This document shows positions 1 through 7,716 of a DNA stretch of 62,300 bases, piece after piece (position 1 is the first letter of the stretch; every line of letters begins with the position of its first letter). The translations under genes and the position numbers were made by a program. This DNA is from Rhodocyclaceae bacterium. Its GTDB lineage: Bacteria > Pseudomonadota > Gammaproteobacteria > Burkholderiales > Rhodocyclaceae. Location of the stretch: assembly GCA_004379165.1 (NCBI GenBank), contig NKXK01000037.1, positions 1 to 62,300 of the forward strand. Reading direction: 5' to 3'. The notes under the pieces are model-generated. The model ran no database searches. It was not told the DNA's origin and saw only the letters and a program-made list of their open reading frames with translations.

Positions 1-44
1 AGCATTTCTTCGCCGCGAATGCGCTTCAATTTCGATTCACCCAT
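1..44 (-). CDS. 5' end of an unidentified gene running off the left edge
   Basis: An ATG on the minus strand at 44-42 opens a frame that reads MGESKLKRIRGEEML to the window edge. A GGAG motif lies seven bases upstream, a well placed ribosome binding site, and this is the main reason to believe in the start. Only about 14 codons are visible and I do not recognise the family. It is divergent from the HD-GYP remnant at 127. Confidence 0.35.
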   Translation of the reverse strand, partial: MGESKLKRIRGEEM

Positions 45-126
45 CGGGTGACTCCATCAACTAACGCCAATCCTATAGCCTGCCAGCTTTTCAGGCGCCC
101 CGCACGTGATCAACTGAGATTTTTAG

Positions 127-477
127 GATGAATGGGCCTGCATGCAGCAGCACCCGCTGATCGGCGAACGTATCGTCCGCGCCATTGGTGGTGATCACGC
201 CAACGAAGGGGCGACCGTCGTCCGGCATCACCACGAACATTTCGACGGCTCCGGCTACCCCGACAAACTGCGTGGCAATGACATCCCGCTATACGCGCGC
301 ATCATTTCACTGACCGATTGCTACGACGCGATGGCCGAGCCGCGGCCCTATCATCGTGGCCGTACGCATCCGGAAGTCATGGCGATTCTCGAAAGCGAAG
401 CCGGGATCAAGCATGATCCCGACTTGCTCCATGCCTTCCGTAGCCTGATCGACAACCCGGAACGCGTCGGCATCTAG
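127..477 (+). pseudogene. Truncated HD-GYP domain protein (C-terminal remnant)
   Basis: The frame encodes the second half of an HD-GYP cyclic-di-GMP phosphodiesterase domain. Visible are HPLIGERI, the HHEHFDGSGYP signature that names the family, IPLYARIISLTDCYDAM and a C-terminal helix ending in a TAG stop at 475-477. The first part of the domain, including the metal-binding HD dyad, and any upstream sensor domain are missing. Homology-like residues (DEWAC) continue in frame upstream of the first ATG at 142 as far as a TAG at 124-126, so the gene is cut rather than newly started. It is convergent with mnmA. A functional enzyme is unlikely, because the essential HD residues are absent. Confidence 0.75.
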
Positions 478-487
478 TCGCCGATCC

Positions 488-1588
488 TCAGCGAATTACA
501 CCGCCGCCAAGGCAAACCCGGCTTTCGTAAAGCACCACTGACTGCCCCGGCGTGAGCGCCCACTGCGGTTCGGCAAACCGGATTTCGCAGCTTTCACCAT
601 CGACGCGCTCGACTTCACAGGGCTGGTCGGCCGTCCGGTAACGTGGCTTGGCCGTATAAACCCAGTGCGTATGCGGCGCCCGGCCGGACACCCAGGACAA
701 CTGCTCGGCCTCCAGCGCCGGCTTCAGCAGCGCCGGGTGGTCATGCCCTTGCACGACCAGCAGCACGTTCTTTTCCATGTCCTTGCCGACAACGAACCAG
801 GCGTCGTGGTCACCCCCACCGGGCTGTCCCTTTTCCTTGACGCCGCCGATATTCAGCCCCTTGCGCTGGCCAATGGTGTGGTACATCAGCCCATCGTGCT
901 GGCCGAGCACCTTGCCATCGTCGAGACGACGAATCTCGCCCTGCTTCGGCGGCAGGTAGCGGCTGAGAAAGTCCTTGAAAGGCCGTTCGCCGATGAAGCA
1001 GATGCCGGTCGAGTCTTTTTTGGCGGCCACATGCAGCCCTTCCGCCTCGGCGATCTTGCGTACTTCGCGCTTGTAGAGATTGGCCAGCGGGAACAGCGTC
1101 TTTGACAGCTGCGCCTGATTCAGACGGTAGAGGAAGTAGCTCTGGTCCTTGGTGCCGTCCTCGGCCTTGAGCAACTGGAATTCGCCGTTGAATTCGCGCA
1201 CGCCGGCGTAGTGGCCGGTGGCGATTTTTTCGGCACCCAGCTTCATGGCGTGATCGAGGAAGGCCTTGAACTTGATTTCCGAGTTGCACAGGATGTCCGG
1301 ATTCGGCGTCCGCCCGGCCTGGTACTCGCGCAAGAACTCGGCGAACACCCGTTCGCGGTACTCGGCAGCGAAATTGACCACCTCGACGTCGATGCCGATG
1401 CGGTCGGCGACGCTCATGACGTCGATCAGATCCTGGCGCGACGAGCAGTATTCCTCGGTATCGTCGTCTTCCCAGTTCTTCATGAACAGTCCGATCACAT
1501 TCCAGCCCTGCTGCTTTAGCAGCAAGGCCGCCACCGACGAATCCACGCCGCCGGACAAGCCGACAACTACCGTTCCTTTTTCAGACAT
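488..1588 (-). CDS. mnmA: tRNA-specific 2-thiouridylase MnmA
   Basis: MnmA transfers sulfur to C2 of uridine 34 in tRNA-Lys, -Glu and -Gln, using ATP to adenylate the base and a persulfide relayed from the Tus/IscS system; it acts in the cytosol. The 366-residue protein has the normal length. The PP-loop SGGVDSS lies at residues 12-18, and the two catalytic cysteines are C101 (PDILCNSE) and C197 ([10 protein letters not shown]), matching C102 and C199 of the E. coli enzyme. The ATG at 1588 overlaps the end of the upstream secreted protein gene by eight bases, which indicates translational coupling in an operon nudJ - 1581..2138 - mnmA. Confidence 0.97.
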   Translation of the reverse strand: MSEKGTVVVGLSGGVDSSVAALLLKQQGWNVIGLFMKNWEDDDTEEYCSSRQDLIDVMSVADRIGIDVEVVNFAAEYRERVFAEFLREYQAGRTPNPDILCNSEIKFKAFLDHAMKLGAEKIATGHYAGVREFNGEFQLLKAEDGTKDQSYFLYRLNQAQLSKTLFPLANLYKREVRKIAEAEGLHVAAKKDSTGICFIGERPFKDFLSRYLPPKQGEIRRLDDGKVLGQHDGLMYHTIGQRKGLNIGGVKEKGQPGGGDHDAWFVVGKDMEKNVLLVVQGHDHPALLKPALEAEQLSWVSGRAPHTHWVYTAKPRYRTADQPCEVERVDGESCEIRFAEPQWALTPGQSVVLYESRVCLGGGVIR

Positions 1589-2138
1589 CGGGTCCAGCCC
1601 CTTTCTTCCAATCCGCCAGCGGCAAAATCACCGCCGGCTCGCCATTATTCACAAACCAGCTATCGACCACGAAATGCTGTGGCGTGGCATCACCAGCCGC
1701 CACTTCTTCGATGACCGCCGACCAGTGCGCCGGAAAAATCCAAAAAAAGTGCCGCACATCCGGCGTCAGCACACGGTGCCAGCGCAGGGCGCCGCGCGCC
1801 GCCAGCAATTCCAGCAGGCGCGTGGTCGACGTCGAGTGGTCGATGCAATCCATCCTGCCCGGGATGCCCGCGTCCGCGTAGTTGCCGCCGCGGTCATTGC
1901 GAATATCCGATTGCTCTCCACCCCAGGCGTAAAGCTGGCCGATCGCCTCAGCAAGCAATTTTCGCTCGTTTTCCGGGTTCACCGCAGCCGCCAGTTGCCG
2001 CTTCAGCTGCGCCAGCTGCGCCTCGCTGTATCGGATCTCGTCCTGGACGATGCAGCCATAGCCGTGGCACACGGGCACCATGACGTCGGCCTTCGCCGGC
2101 CAGGCGAGCGCGAACAGCAGCAAGGCCGCCAGACGCAT
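1581..2138 (-). CDS. Secreted protein with a transglutaminase-like C/H/D pattern
   Basis: A 185-residue protein starting [17 protein letters not shown], a plausible Sec signal peptide cleaved after residue 17. The start at 2138 is preferred because its ATG shares one base with the TGA of nudJ (TGATG); a frame extending to 2174 would lie inside nudJ. No family name is certain. The mature part has two cysteines near its N-terminus (C24, C29), then C98 in MDCIDHS, H138 in AHWSAVIEE and D159 in HFVVDSWF. The order Cys, His-aromatic, Asp with these spacings resembles the triad of transglutaminase-like or papain-fold cysteine enzymes; this is inference from pattern only. It is wedged between nudJ and mnmA and overlaps both. 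Confidence 0.8.
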   Translation of the reverse strand: MRLAALLLFALAWPAKADVMVPVCHGYGCIVQDEIRYSEAQLAQLKRQLAAAVNPENERKLLAEAIGQLYAWGGEQSDIRNDRGGNYADAGIPGRMDCIDHSTSTTRLLELLAARGALRWHRVLTPDVRHFFWIFPAHWSAVIEEVAAGDATPQHFVVDSWFVNNGEPAVILPLADWKKGAGPDV

Positions 2139-2584
2139 CAGTCGTAATGCACCAGCAGATCGAGCGGATAGCACTTGCCGGCAAGATGATCCTCAATACA
2201 GCGCAGGATCAGCGGGCTGCGATGTCGCGTCTGCGTGGCCTTAACCTCGTCCAGTGTCAGCCAGCGGGGACCGACGATGCCTTCGTCGAGTTTGCGCTCG
2301 GCCTCCCAGCCGCGCAGCTCACCGGCAAAGGCGAAACGCAGGTAGGTCACGTCCTTGGCCGGGTGCTTCCAGTTATAGATGCCGACCAGATGCGTCGGCT
2401 TGAAGTGGTAGGCCGTCTCTTCGAGCGCCTCGCGCACCACGGCGTCGACCAGCGACTCGCCTTCTTCAAGATGACCGGCCGGTTGATTGAAGGCCAGACC
2501 GGCTTCGGTTTCTTCCTCAACCAGCAGGAACTTGCCGTCCCGCTGCACGACAGCAGCGACGGTGACATTCGGTTTCCAGATCAC
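2138..2584 (-). CDS. nudJ: Nudix hydrolase, NudJ-type phosphatase
   Basis: A 148-residue Nudix hydrolase. The Nudix box begins at G37 (GHLEEGESLVDAVVREALEE) with E43, R51, E55 and E56 in place; the usual glycine after EE-x is alanine (EETA). NudJ enzymes hydrolyse thiamine pyrophosphate precursors and nucleoside di- or triphosphates in the cytosol, and nudJ lies next to mnmA in E. coli as well, which supports the name. The ATG at 2584 begins MIWKPNVTVAAVV. Its stop overlaps the next start by one base, so it is the first gene of a three-gene coupled unit. Confidence 0.88.
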   Translation of the reverse strand: MIWKPNVTVAAVVQRDGKFLLVEEETEAGLAFNQPAGHLEEGESLVDAVVREALEETAYHFKPTHLVGIYNWKHPAKDVTYLRFAFAGELRGWEAERKLDEGIVGPRWLTLDEVKATQTRHRSPLILRCIEDHLAGKCYPLDLLVHYD

Positions 2585-2632
2585 AGGGATTTACCCAAGG
2601 CCAAAACCGTTATTTTACCCGCTGATTTCGGC

Positions 2633-2638
2633 TAGAAT
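2633..2638 (+). promoter_or_regulatory. Possible -10 element upstream of ilvE
   Basis: TAGAAT matches the sigma-70 -10 consensus at five of six positions and lies about 60 bases before the ilvE start, in the gap between divergent nudJ and ilvE. No convincing -35 hexamer is seen at 16-18 bases upstream, so this is a weak call. Confidence 0.3.
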
Positions 2639-2697
2639 TGCATGCTTTTACACGCTCAACCTGAGCGCCCATGGTGGCGCAACTCGGAGAATCGACC

Positions 2698-3618
2698 ATG
2701 TCTATGTCGGATCGCGACGGCTTTATTTGGCAAGACGGCAAACTCGTCCCCTGGCGTGAGGCAACCACCCACGTCCTCACCCACTCGCTGCACTACGGCA
2801 TGGGTGTCTTCGAGGGCGTCCGTGCCTACAAGACCGAGCGTGGTACCGCGATCTTCCGTTTGAAGGAGCACACCGAGCGCCTGTTCCGTTCGGCCCACAT
2901 CTTCCAGATGCAGATGCCCTACAGCGCCGAAGAACTGAACGAAGCGCAAAAGGAAGTAATCCGCGCCAACAAGCTCGAATCCGGCTATCTGCGTCCGCTG
3001 GCTTTCTACGGCTCCGAGAAGATGGGCGTGTCGCCCAAGGGCGCCAAGGTGCACATCATCATCGCCGCCTGGCCGTGGGGTGCTTACCTCGGCGAGGAAG
3101 GCATGCAGCGTGGCATCCGCATCAAGACCTCGTCCTTCACCCGCCACCATGTGAATATCACCATGGTCCGCGCCAAGGCCTCGGGCAACTACATGAACTC
3201 CATCCTCGCCAACAACGAGGCCACCGCCGACGGCTACGACGAAGCCCTGCTGCTCGATCCGGAAGGTTACGTCTGCGAAGGCGCCGGTGAAAACCTGTTC
3301 ATCGTCAAGAACGGCAAGCTGTACACGCCGGACCTAACTGCCTGCCTCGAAGGCATCACCCGCGCCACCGTCATGCAACTGGCCGGCGAGCTGGGTATCG
3401 AGGTCATCGAAAAGCGCATCACCCGCGATGAAGTCTATTGCGCCGACGAAGCCTTCTTCACCGGCACGGCCGCTGAAGTGACGCCGATCCGCGAACTCGA
3501 CAACCGCCAGATCGGCCCCGGCCACCGCGGCCCGATCACCAAGGCACTGCAGGAAAAATACTTTGATGTGGTCTATGGCCGCTCGGCAGCGCACGCCGAC
3601 TGGCTCGCCTTCATCTGA
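2698..3618 (+). CDS. ilvE: Branched-chain amino acid aminotransferase
   Basis: A fold-type IV PLP aminotransferase that interconverts leucine, isoleucine and valine with their 2-oxo acids, using glutamate/2-oxoglutarate. The 306-residue protein carries the PLP lysine K160 in VRAKASGNYMNS, the glutamate motif CEGAGENLF and the phosphate-binding EGITR near residue 220. I chose the ATG at 2698 (MSMSDRDGF) because GGAG at 2686-2689 sits eight bases upstream; an in-frame ATG at 2671 would precede that site. The small zinc protein at 3634 follows after 15 bases and is probably co-transcribed. Confidence 0.96.
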   Translation: MSMSDRDGFIWQDGKLVPWREATTHVLTHSLHYGMGVFEGVRAYKTERGTAIFRLKEHTERLFRSAHIFQMQMPYSAEELNEAQKEVIRANKLESGYLRPLAFYGSEKMGVSPKGAKVHIIIAAWPWGAYLGEEGMQRGIRIKTSSFTRHHVNITMVRAKASGNYMNSILANNEATADGYDEALLLDPEGYVCEGAGENLFIVKNGKLYTPDLTACLEGITRATVMQLAGELGIEVIEKRITRDEVYCADEAFFTGTAAEVTPIRELDNRQIGPGHRGPITKALQEKYFDVVYGRSAAHADWLAFI

Positions 3619-3633
3619 TTCAGGGAGAAAAGC

Positions 3634-3822
3634 ATGTCCGATCAACGTGTCGTCGAAGTCACCGCCCACGACCTGCCGCTGCACTGCCCGCCGCCCAACG
3701 CTGAGCTCTGGTGCCAGCATCCGCGCGTCTACCTCGACGTGCTGCACACCGGCGAAGCCGAGTGCCCGTACTGCGGCACCAAATATGTCTTTACCGGCGA
3801 GAAGCCCAAGGGCCATCACTAA
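3634..3822 (+). CDS. Small zf-CHCC zinc-finger protein
   Basis: A 62-residue protein with the CHCC zinc-binding pattern: C27-x-H29 in WCQHPRVYL and C44-x2-C47 in CPYCGTKYVFTG. This family is related to the zinc-binding subunit NDUFS6 of complex I and occurs as a stand-alone protein in many Betaproteobacteria, often downstream of ilvE. Its bacterial role is not established. A GGGAGAAA Shine-Dalgarno lies just before the ATG (cagggagaaaagc). The gene follows ilvE closely and ends just before the palindromic repeat at 3836. Confidence 0.88.
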   Translation: MSDQRVVEVTAHDLPLHCPPPNAELWCQHPRVYLDVLHTGEAECPYCGTKYVFTGEKPKGHH

Positions 3823-3835
3823 CGCGCCATGCGCT

Positions 3836-3893
3836 CATTCCCGCGCAGACGGGAATCCAGTTCATTCTGGGTCCCCGCCTGCGCGGGGACGAC
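3836..3893 (+). repeat. Dispersed palindromic repeat (two stem-loops)
   Basis: Two nearby palindromes are separated by about 14 bases: ATTCCCG/CGGGAAT with a six-base loop (3837-3856) and GTCCCCGC/GCGGGGAC with a four-base loop (3871-3890). Together they form the well known extragenic element found in many copies in proteobacterial genomes, whose false translation reads PRRRESS...WVPACAGTT. It ends 13 bases before the waaF start. No other copy is visible in this window. Confidence 0.85.
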
Positions 3894-3906
3894 GAGCACC
3901 TTCCCC

Positions 3907-4929
3907 ATGAAAGCACTGGTCATCGCCCCCTCGTGGATCGGCGACACCATCATGGCGCAACCGCTGTTGGCCCGCCTGCATGCCCGGCATCGCGGCCTGA
4001 AGCTCGATGCCCTCGCACCGCGCTGGGTCGCACCCGTGCTGCAACGCATGGATGAAGTCAGCGAGGTCATCGACAGCCCCTTCGGCCACGGCCAGATCGG
4101 CCTCAAACCGCGCTGGCGCCTCGCCCGCGAACTCGCCGCTCGCGGCTACGACGCCGTCTATGTCCTGCCGAATTCCCTCAAGTCGGCGCTGGTTCCTTTC
4201 CTCGCCGGCATTCCGCAACGCATCGGCTTTACCGGCGAATCGCGCTACGGCCTGATCAACCGCCGGCATCACCTCGACAAGCAGGCCTTGCCGCTGATGG
4301 TCGAACGCTTCGCGCAACTTGCCGAATCCCCGGGCGCCATGCTGCCGCGACCGGTCGCATTCCCGGTGCTGCGGTCAACCGCAAAAAACCGCGAAAATAC
4401 GCTCGCTGAACTGGGCATCGCCCGCCCGGGAAAGCTCGTCGCCTTCTGCCCTGGCGCCGAGTACGGACCCGCCAAGCGCTGGCCGGCGGCGCACTTTGCC
4501 GAACTCGCCCGCCAACTGGCTGGCGACGGCTATGCCATCTGGCTGTTCGGCTCGCCCAAGGATCACGGCGTCGCCGAGGAGATCTCGCAGCTCGCCCCCG
4601 GCGGCTGCCGCAACCTCTGTGGCGCAACCTCGCTGGCGCAGGCGGTCGACCTGCTGGCGCTGGCCGATCTGGTCGTCTGCAACGATTCCGGACTGATGCA
4701 TGTCGCCGCCGCACTCGACCGGCCGATCGTCGCCCTCTACGGCTCGTCGTCACCGGGTTTCACGCCGCCACTGTCCGACCGTGCCGACGTCGTCAGCCTG
4801 AAGCTCGACTGCAGCCCCTGTTTCAAACGCGAGTGCCCGCTCGGCCATCTCGACTGCCTGAACAAACTCAGCCCGGCGCAGGTGCTTGCCACCTGCCGGC
4901 AGCGACTCGCCAGCGAGGCCAACGCATGA
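3907..4929 (+). CDS. waaF: ADP-heptose:LPS heptosyltransferase II
   Basis: A 340-residue GT9-family glycosyltransferase that adds the second heptose to the inner core of lipopolysaccharide on the cytoplasmic face of the inner membrane. The N-terminus MKALVIAPSWIGDTIMAQPL is typical, as are FCPGAEYGPAKRWP in the middle and LVVCNDSGLMHVAAALDRP near residue 260, which bind the ADP-heptose donor. An open frame extends upstream to 3829, but that part is translated repeat DNA, so the start is 3907. No clear Shine-Dalgarno is seen because the repeat occupies the leader. Its TGA overlaps the next ATG by four bases. Confidence 0.95.
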   Translation: MKALVIAPSWIGDTIMAQPLLARLHARHRGLKLDALAPRWVAPVLQRMDEVSEVIDSPFGHGQIGLKPRWRLARELAARGYDAVYVLPNSLKSALVPFLAGIPQRIGFTGESRYGLINRRHHLDKQALPLMVERFAQLAESPGAMLPRPVAFPVLRSTAKNRENTLAELGIARPGKLVAFCPGAEYGPAKRWPAAHFAELARQLAGDGYAIWLFGSPKDHGVAEEISQLAPGGCRNLCGATSLAQAVDLLALADLVVCNDSGLMHVAAALDRPIVALYGSSSPGFTPPLSDRADVVSLKLDCSPCFKRECPLGHLDCLNKLSPAQVLATCRQRLASEANA

Positions 4930-5357
4930 GCAAGACCGCCAGCCACGCCAGTCCGGAAGACGCCGAGCGAGCCTTCTACGAAGCCATTGCCCAAGGCGAT
5001 GCCGATCTGCTGATGCTGGTCTGGTCGGAAGACGAAGAAACCGTCTGCGTGCATCCGACCGGCGTCCGCCTCATCGGCGACCTCGCCATCCGCGACAGCT
5101 GGCGCGGCATTTTCAGCAATGCCAGCCTGCGCGTCCAGGCCGAGCACGTGGCCCACTGGCAAGGCACGGTGTTCGCCATCCATCACCTGACCGAAGTGCT
5201 CTTCGTCGGCGACGACCCCAACCCGCACGGCCCGCTGCACGTCACCCACATCTACAGCCGCGGCGCCCACGGCTGGCGACTGGTCAGCCGACACGCCTCG
5301 GCGGCGGACGATGGGCATCAGGCGATGGCTGATGCGATGCCGCACACGCTGCATTGA
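4926..5357 (+). CDS. SnoaL/NTF2-like fold protein
   Basis: A 143-residue protein of the NTF2-like superfamily (SnoaL or DUF4440 type). It shows the usual order: an N-terminal helix (EDAERAFYEAIAQGD), VWSEDEETVCVHPTG, an aromatic-lined barrel, then VTHIYSRGAHGWRLVSRHAS. Members bind or transform small molecules, but the substrate here is unknown. The ATG at 4926 overlaps the waaF stop (ATGA), and the stop at 5355-5357 overlaps the next start, so it lies in a tightly coupled chain. Some homologues are annotated as ketosteroid-isomerase-like; I see no residue that fixes an activity. Confidence 0.85.
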   Translation: MSKTASHASPEDAERAFYEAIAQGDADLLMLVWSEDEETVCVHPTGVRLIGDLAIRDSWRGIFSNASLRVQAEHVAHWQGTVFAIHHLTEVLFVGDDPNPHGPLHVTHIYSRGAHGWRLVSRHASAADDGHQAMADAMPHTLH

Positions 5358-6331
5358 CCTCGCGACCCCGCCCTTACCAGGCCCCGGCCTGGCTGCCAGG
5401 CGGCCACGCCCAGACCATCTGGCCGCTGCTCATCAAACCGTCCCGCATCGCCCTGCGCCGTGAGCGCTGGACAACGCCGGACGGCGATTTCATCGATGTT
5501 GACCGTCTCGACGGCCCCGCCGACGCGCCCTTGCTGGTACTGTTTCATGGCCTTGAAGGCAGCGCGGGCAGCCATTACGCCCGCTCGACAGCCACCGCCT
5601 GCCAGGCCCGCGGCTGGCGTTTCGCGCTACCCCACTTTCGTGGCTGCTCGGGCGAACTCAACGCGCGGCCGCGCGCCTACCACTCCGGCGACTCCGCCGA
5701 GATCGACTGGATCCTGCGCCGCCTCAAGGCTGAAAACCCCGGCCAACCTCTGCATGGGGCCGGCGTCTCGCTGGGCGGCAATGCACTGCTCAAGTGGGCC
5801 GGCGAGCAAAGTGCTGCCGCCGGCGAGGTGGTCAGTGGCGTTGCCGCCATCTGCCCGCCGCTCGATCTTGCCGCCTGCGGCCACCACCTCGCCCGCGGCT
5901 TCAACAAGCTCTATACCCGCCATTTCCTGAATACCCTGAAAGCCATTTCGGCGGCACGTCTGCAACGCTTTCCCGGCCTTTTCGATGCCGCCCGGATGCG
6001 CACCGCCAGCAATCTCTGGGAATTCGACGATGCCGTCACCGGACCGGTCCACGGTTTCGCCGGTGCCGACGACTACTGGACCAGAAGCTCGGCCAAGCCC
6101 TTTCTCAAAACCATTGCAGTGCCGGCGCTTGCGGTGAACCCGAAAAATGACCCGTTTTTGCCAGCGCGCTTCCTGCCGCGGCGCGATGAAGTCAGCGCCA
6201 CCGTCCGCCTCGAACACCCCGACGCCGGCGGCCATGTCGGCTTTGTCAGCGGCCCGTTTCCAGGCAAACTGGACTGGCTGCCGCAGCGCCTGCTGCACTT
6301 CTTCACTCACGAAATCACGCCCCCACCATGA
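5354..6331 (+). CDS. YheT-family alpha/beta hydrolase
   Basis: A 325-residue alpha/beta-hydrolase of the YheT/embryogenesis-associated EMB8 family (COG0429). The oxyanion region HGLEGS and the nucleophile S139 in GAGVSLGGN are present, with the acid in NPKNDPF and the catalytic histidine in DAGGHVGF. The natural substrate of the family is not known; esterase activity on short acyl esters is the usual proposal. The likely start is TTG at 5354, which overlaps the preceding TGA in TTGA; no ATG lies near. The C-terminal TGA overlaps the next ATG. Confidence 0.9.
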   Translation: MTSRPRPYQAPAWLPGGHAQTIWPLLIKPSRIALRRERWTTPDGDFIDVDRLDGPADAPLLVLFHGLEGSAGSHYARSTATACQARGWRFALPHFRGCSGELNARPRAYHSGDSAEIDWILRRLKAENPGQPLHGAGVSLGGNALLKWAGEQSAAAGEVVSGVAAICPPLDLAACGHHLARGFNKLYTRHFLNTLKAISAARLQRFPGLFDAARMRTASNLWEFDDAVTGPVHGFAGADDYWTRSSAKPFLKTIAVPALAVNPKNDPFLPARFLPRRDEVSATVRLEHPDAGGHVGFVSGPFPGKLDWLPQRLLHFFTHEITPPP

Positions 6332-7707
6332 TGAGCGCCCTTCCTGCCGAAATCTTCAAGGCCTACGACATCCGCGGCATCGTCGGCCAATCCCTGACGG
6401 CCGATATCGTCCGTCGCATCGGCCACGCCCTCGGCTCGCAGGCGCTGGATGATGGCCAGACCGCCATCGCCGTCGGCCGCGATGGTCGGCTATCCGGCCC
6501 CGAGTTGTCCGCTGCCCTGATCGAAGGCATCTGCGCCAGCGGTTGCGATGCCATCGCTATCGGCTGCGTGCCAACGCCGGTCACCTATTTCGCCGCCTAC
6601 GAACTTGGCTGCAACTCCTGCGTTTCGGTTACCGGCAGCCATAATCCGCCGGACTACAACGGCCTGAAGCTGGTCATCGGCGGCATCACGCTCGCCCTCG
6701 ACGCCATCCAGGCCCTGCGCCGGCGCGCCGAACAAGGCCCATTGCGTCATGGCGAAGGGCAGTGCCGCATGGCCGATGTCGGGGAGGCCTACATCGCGCG
6801 CATCGTCAGCGACATCCGTCTTGCCCGGCCGATGAAGATCGTCATGGATTGCGGTAACGGCGTTGCCGGCGCCATCGCCCCGGAACTTTTCCGCCGCCTC
6901 GGCTGCGAGCTCGTACCGCTCTACTGCGAGGTCGATGGCCGTTTCCCCAATCATCACCCGGACCCATCCCGCCCGGAAAACCTCGCCGACGTCATCCGCA
7001 GCCTGCGCGAGACCAACGCCGAGATCGGCATTGCCTTTGACGGCGACGGTGATCGCCTTGGCGTCGTCACCAAGGATGGCGAGATCATCTACCCCGACCG
7101 GCAACTGATGCTTTTCGCTGCCGATGTGCTCAGCCGCGTGCCCGGCGGCACCGTGATTTACGACGTCAAGTGCAGCCGCCTGCTGGCACCCTGGATCCGC
7201 AAGCATGGCGGCATACCGCTGATGTGGCAGACAGGCCATGCGCTGGTCAAGGGCAAGCTGCGCGAAACCGGCGCCCCGCTGGGTGGCGAAATGTCCGGCC
7301 ACACGTTTTTCAAGGAGCGCTGGTATGGCTTCGATGACGGTCTGTACAGCGGCGCCCGACTGCTCGAAATCCTCAGCTGCTCGGCCGACGCCAGTGCGCC
7401 GCTGAAAGCCTTGCCCGACGCGCCATCGACACCTGAAATCAACCTAAAGATGGCCGAAGGAGAACCCTTCGCGCTGATAGAGAAGCTCAAGAATCAAGGC
7501 GAATTCCCCGGTGCGACCGAAATCATCACAATCGACGGCCTGCGCGTCGAGTATGCAGACGGCTTCGGACTGGCGCGTCCGTCGAACACGACACCGGTGG
7601 TCGTATTACGCTTCGAAGCGGACGACGCCAATGCGCTGGCGCGCATCCAGGCGGCCTTCCGTTCTGCACTGACCGCTGCCTGGCCGGGCATCAACTTACC
7701 TTTTTGA
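6328..7707 (+). CDS. Phosphomannomutase/phosphoglucomutase
   Basis: A 459-residue alpha-D-phosphohexomutase of the AlgC/ManB type that interconverts the 6- and 1-phosphates of mannose or glucose, feeding GDP-mannose and UDP-glucose pools for LPS and exopolysaccharide. The phosphoserine S104 is in TGSHNPPDYNG, the magnesium loop DGDGDR is at residues 238-243, and the sugar-binding loop GGEMSGH is near 325. The four domains are complete. The start is one of two tandem ATGs at 6328 and 6331; the first overlaps the upstream TGA. Substrate preference cannot be fixed from sequence alone. It ends the waaF-linked coupled chain. Confidence 0.92.
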   Translation: MMSALPAEIFKAYDIRGIVGQSLTADIVRRIGHALGSQALDDGQTAIAVGRDGRLSGPELSAALIEGICASGCDAIAIGCVPTPVTYFAAYELGCNSCVSVTGSHNPPDYNGLKLVIGGITLALDAIQALRRRAEQGPLRHGEGQCRMADVGEAYIARIVSDIRLARPMKIVMDCGNGVAGAIAPELFRRLGCELVPLYCEVDGRFPNHHPDPSRPENLADVIRSLRETNAEIGIAFDGDGDRLGVVTKDGEIIYPDRQLMLFAADVLSRVPGGTVIYDVKCSRLLAPWIRKHGGIPLMWQTGHALVKGKLRETGAPLGGEMSGHTFFKERWYGFDDGLYSGARLLEILSCSADASAPLKALPDAPSTPEINLKMAEGEPFALIEKLKNQGEFPGATEIITIDGLRVEYADGFGLARPSNTTPVVVLRFEADDANALARIQAAFRSALTAAWPGINLPF

Positions 7708-7716
7708 GGACCTACC

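Noticed and set aside
3829..3906. N-terminal extension of WaaF starting MRSFPRRRESS
   Set aside because: This is translated dispersed repeat; real WaaF starts at MKALVIAPSWIGD.
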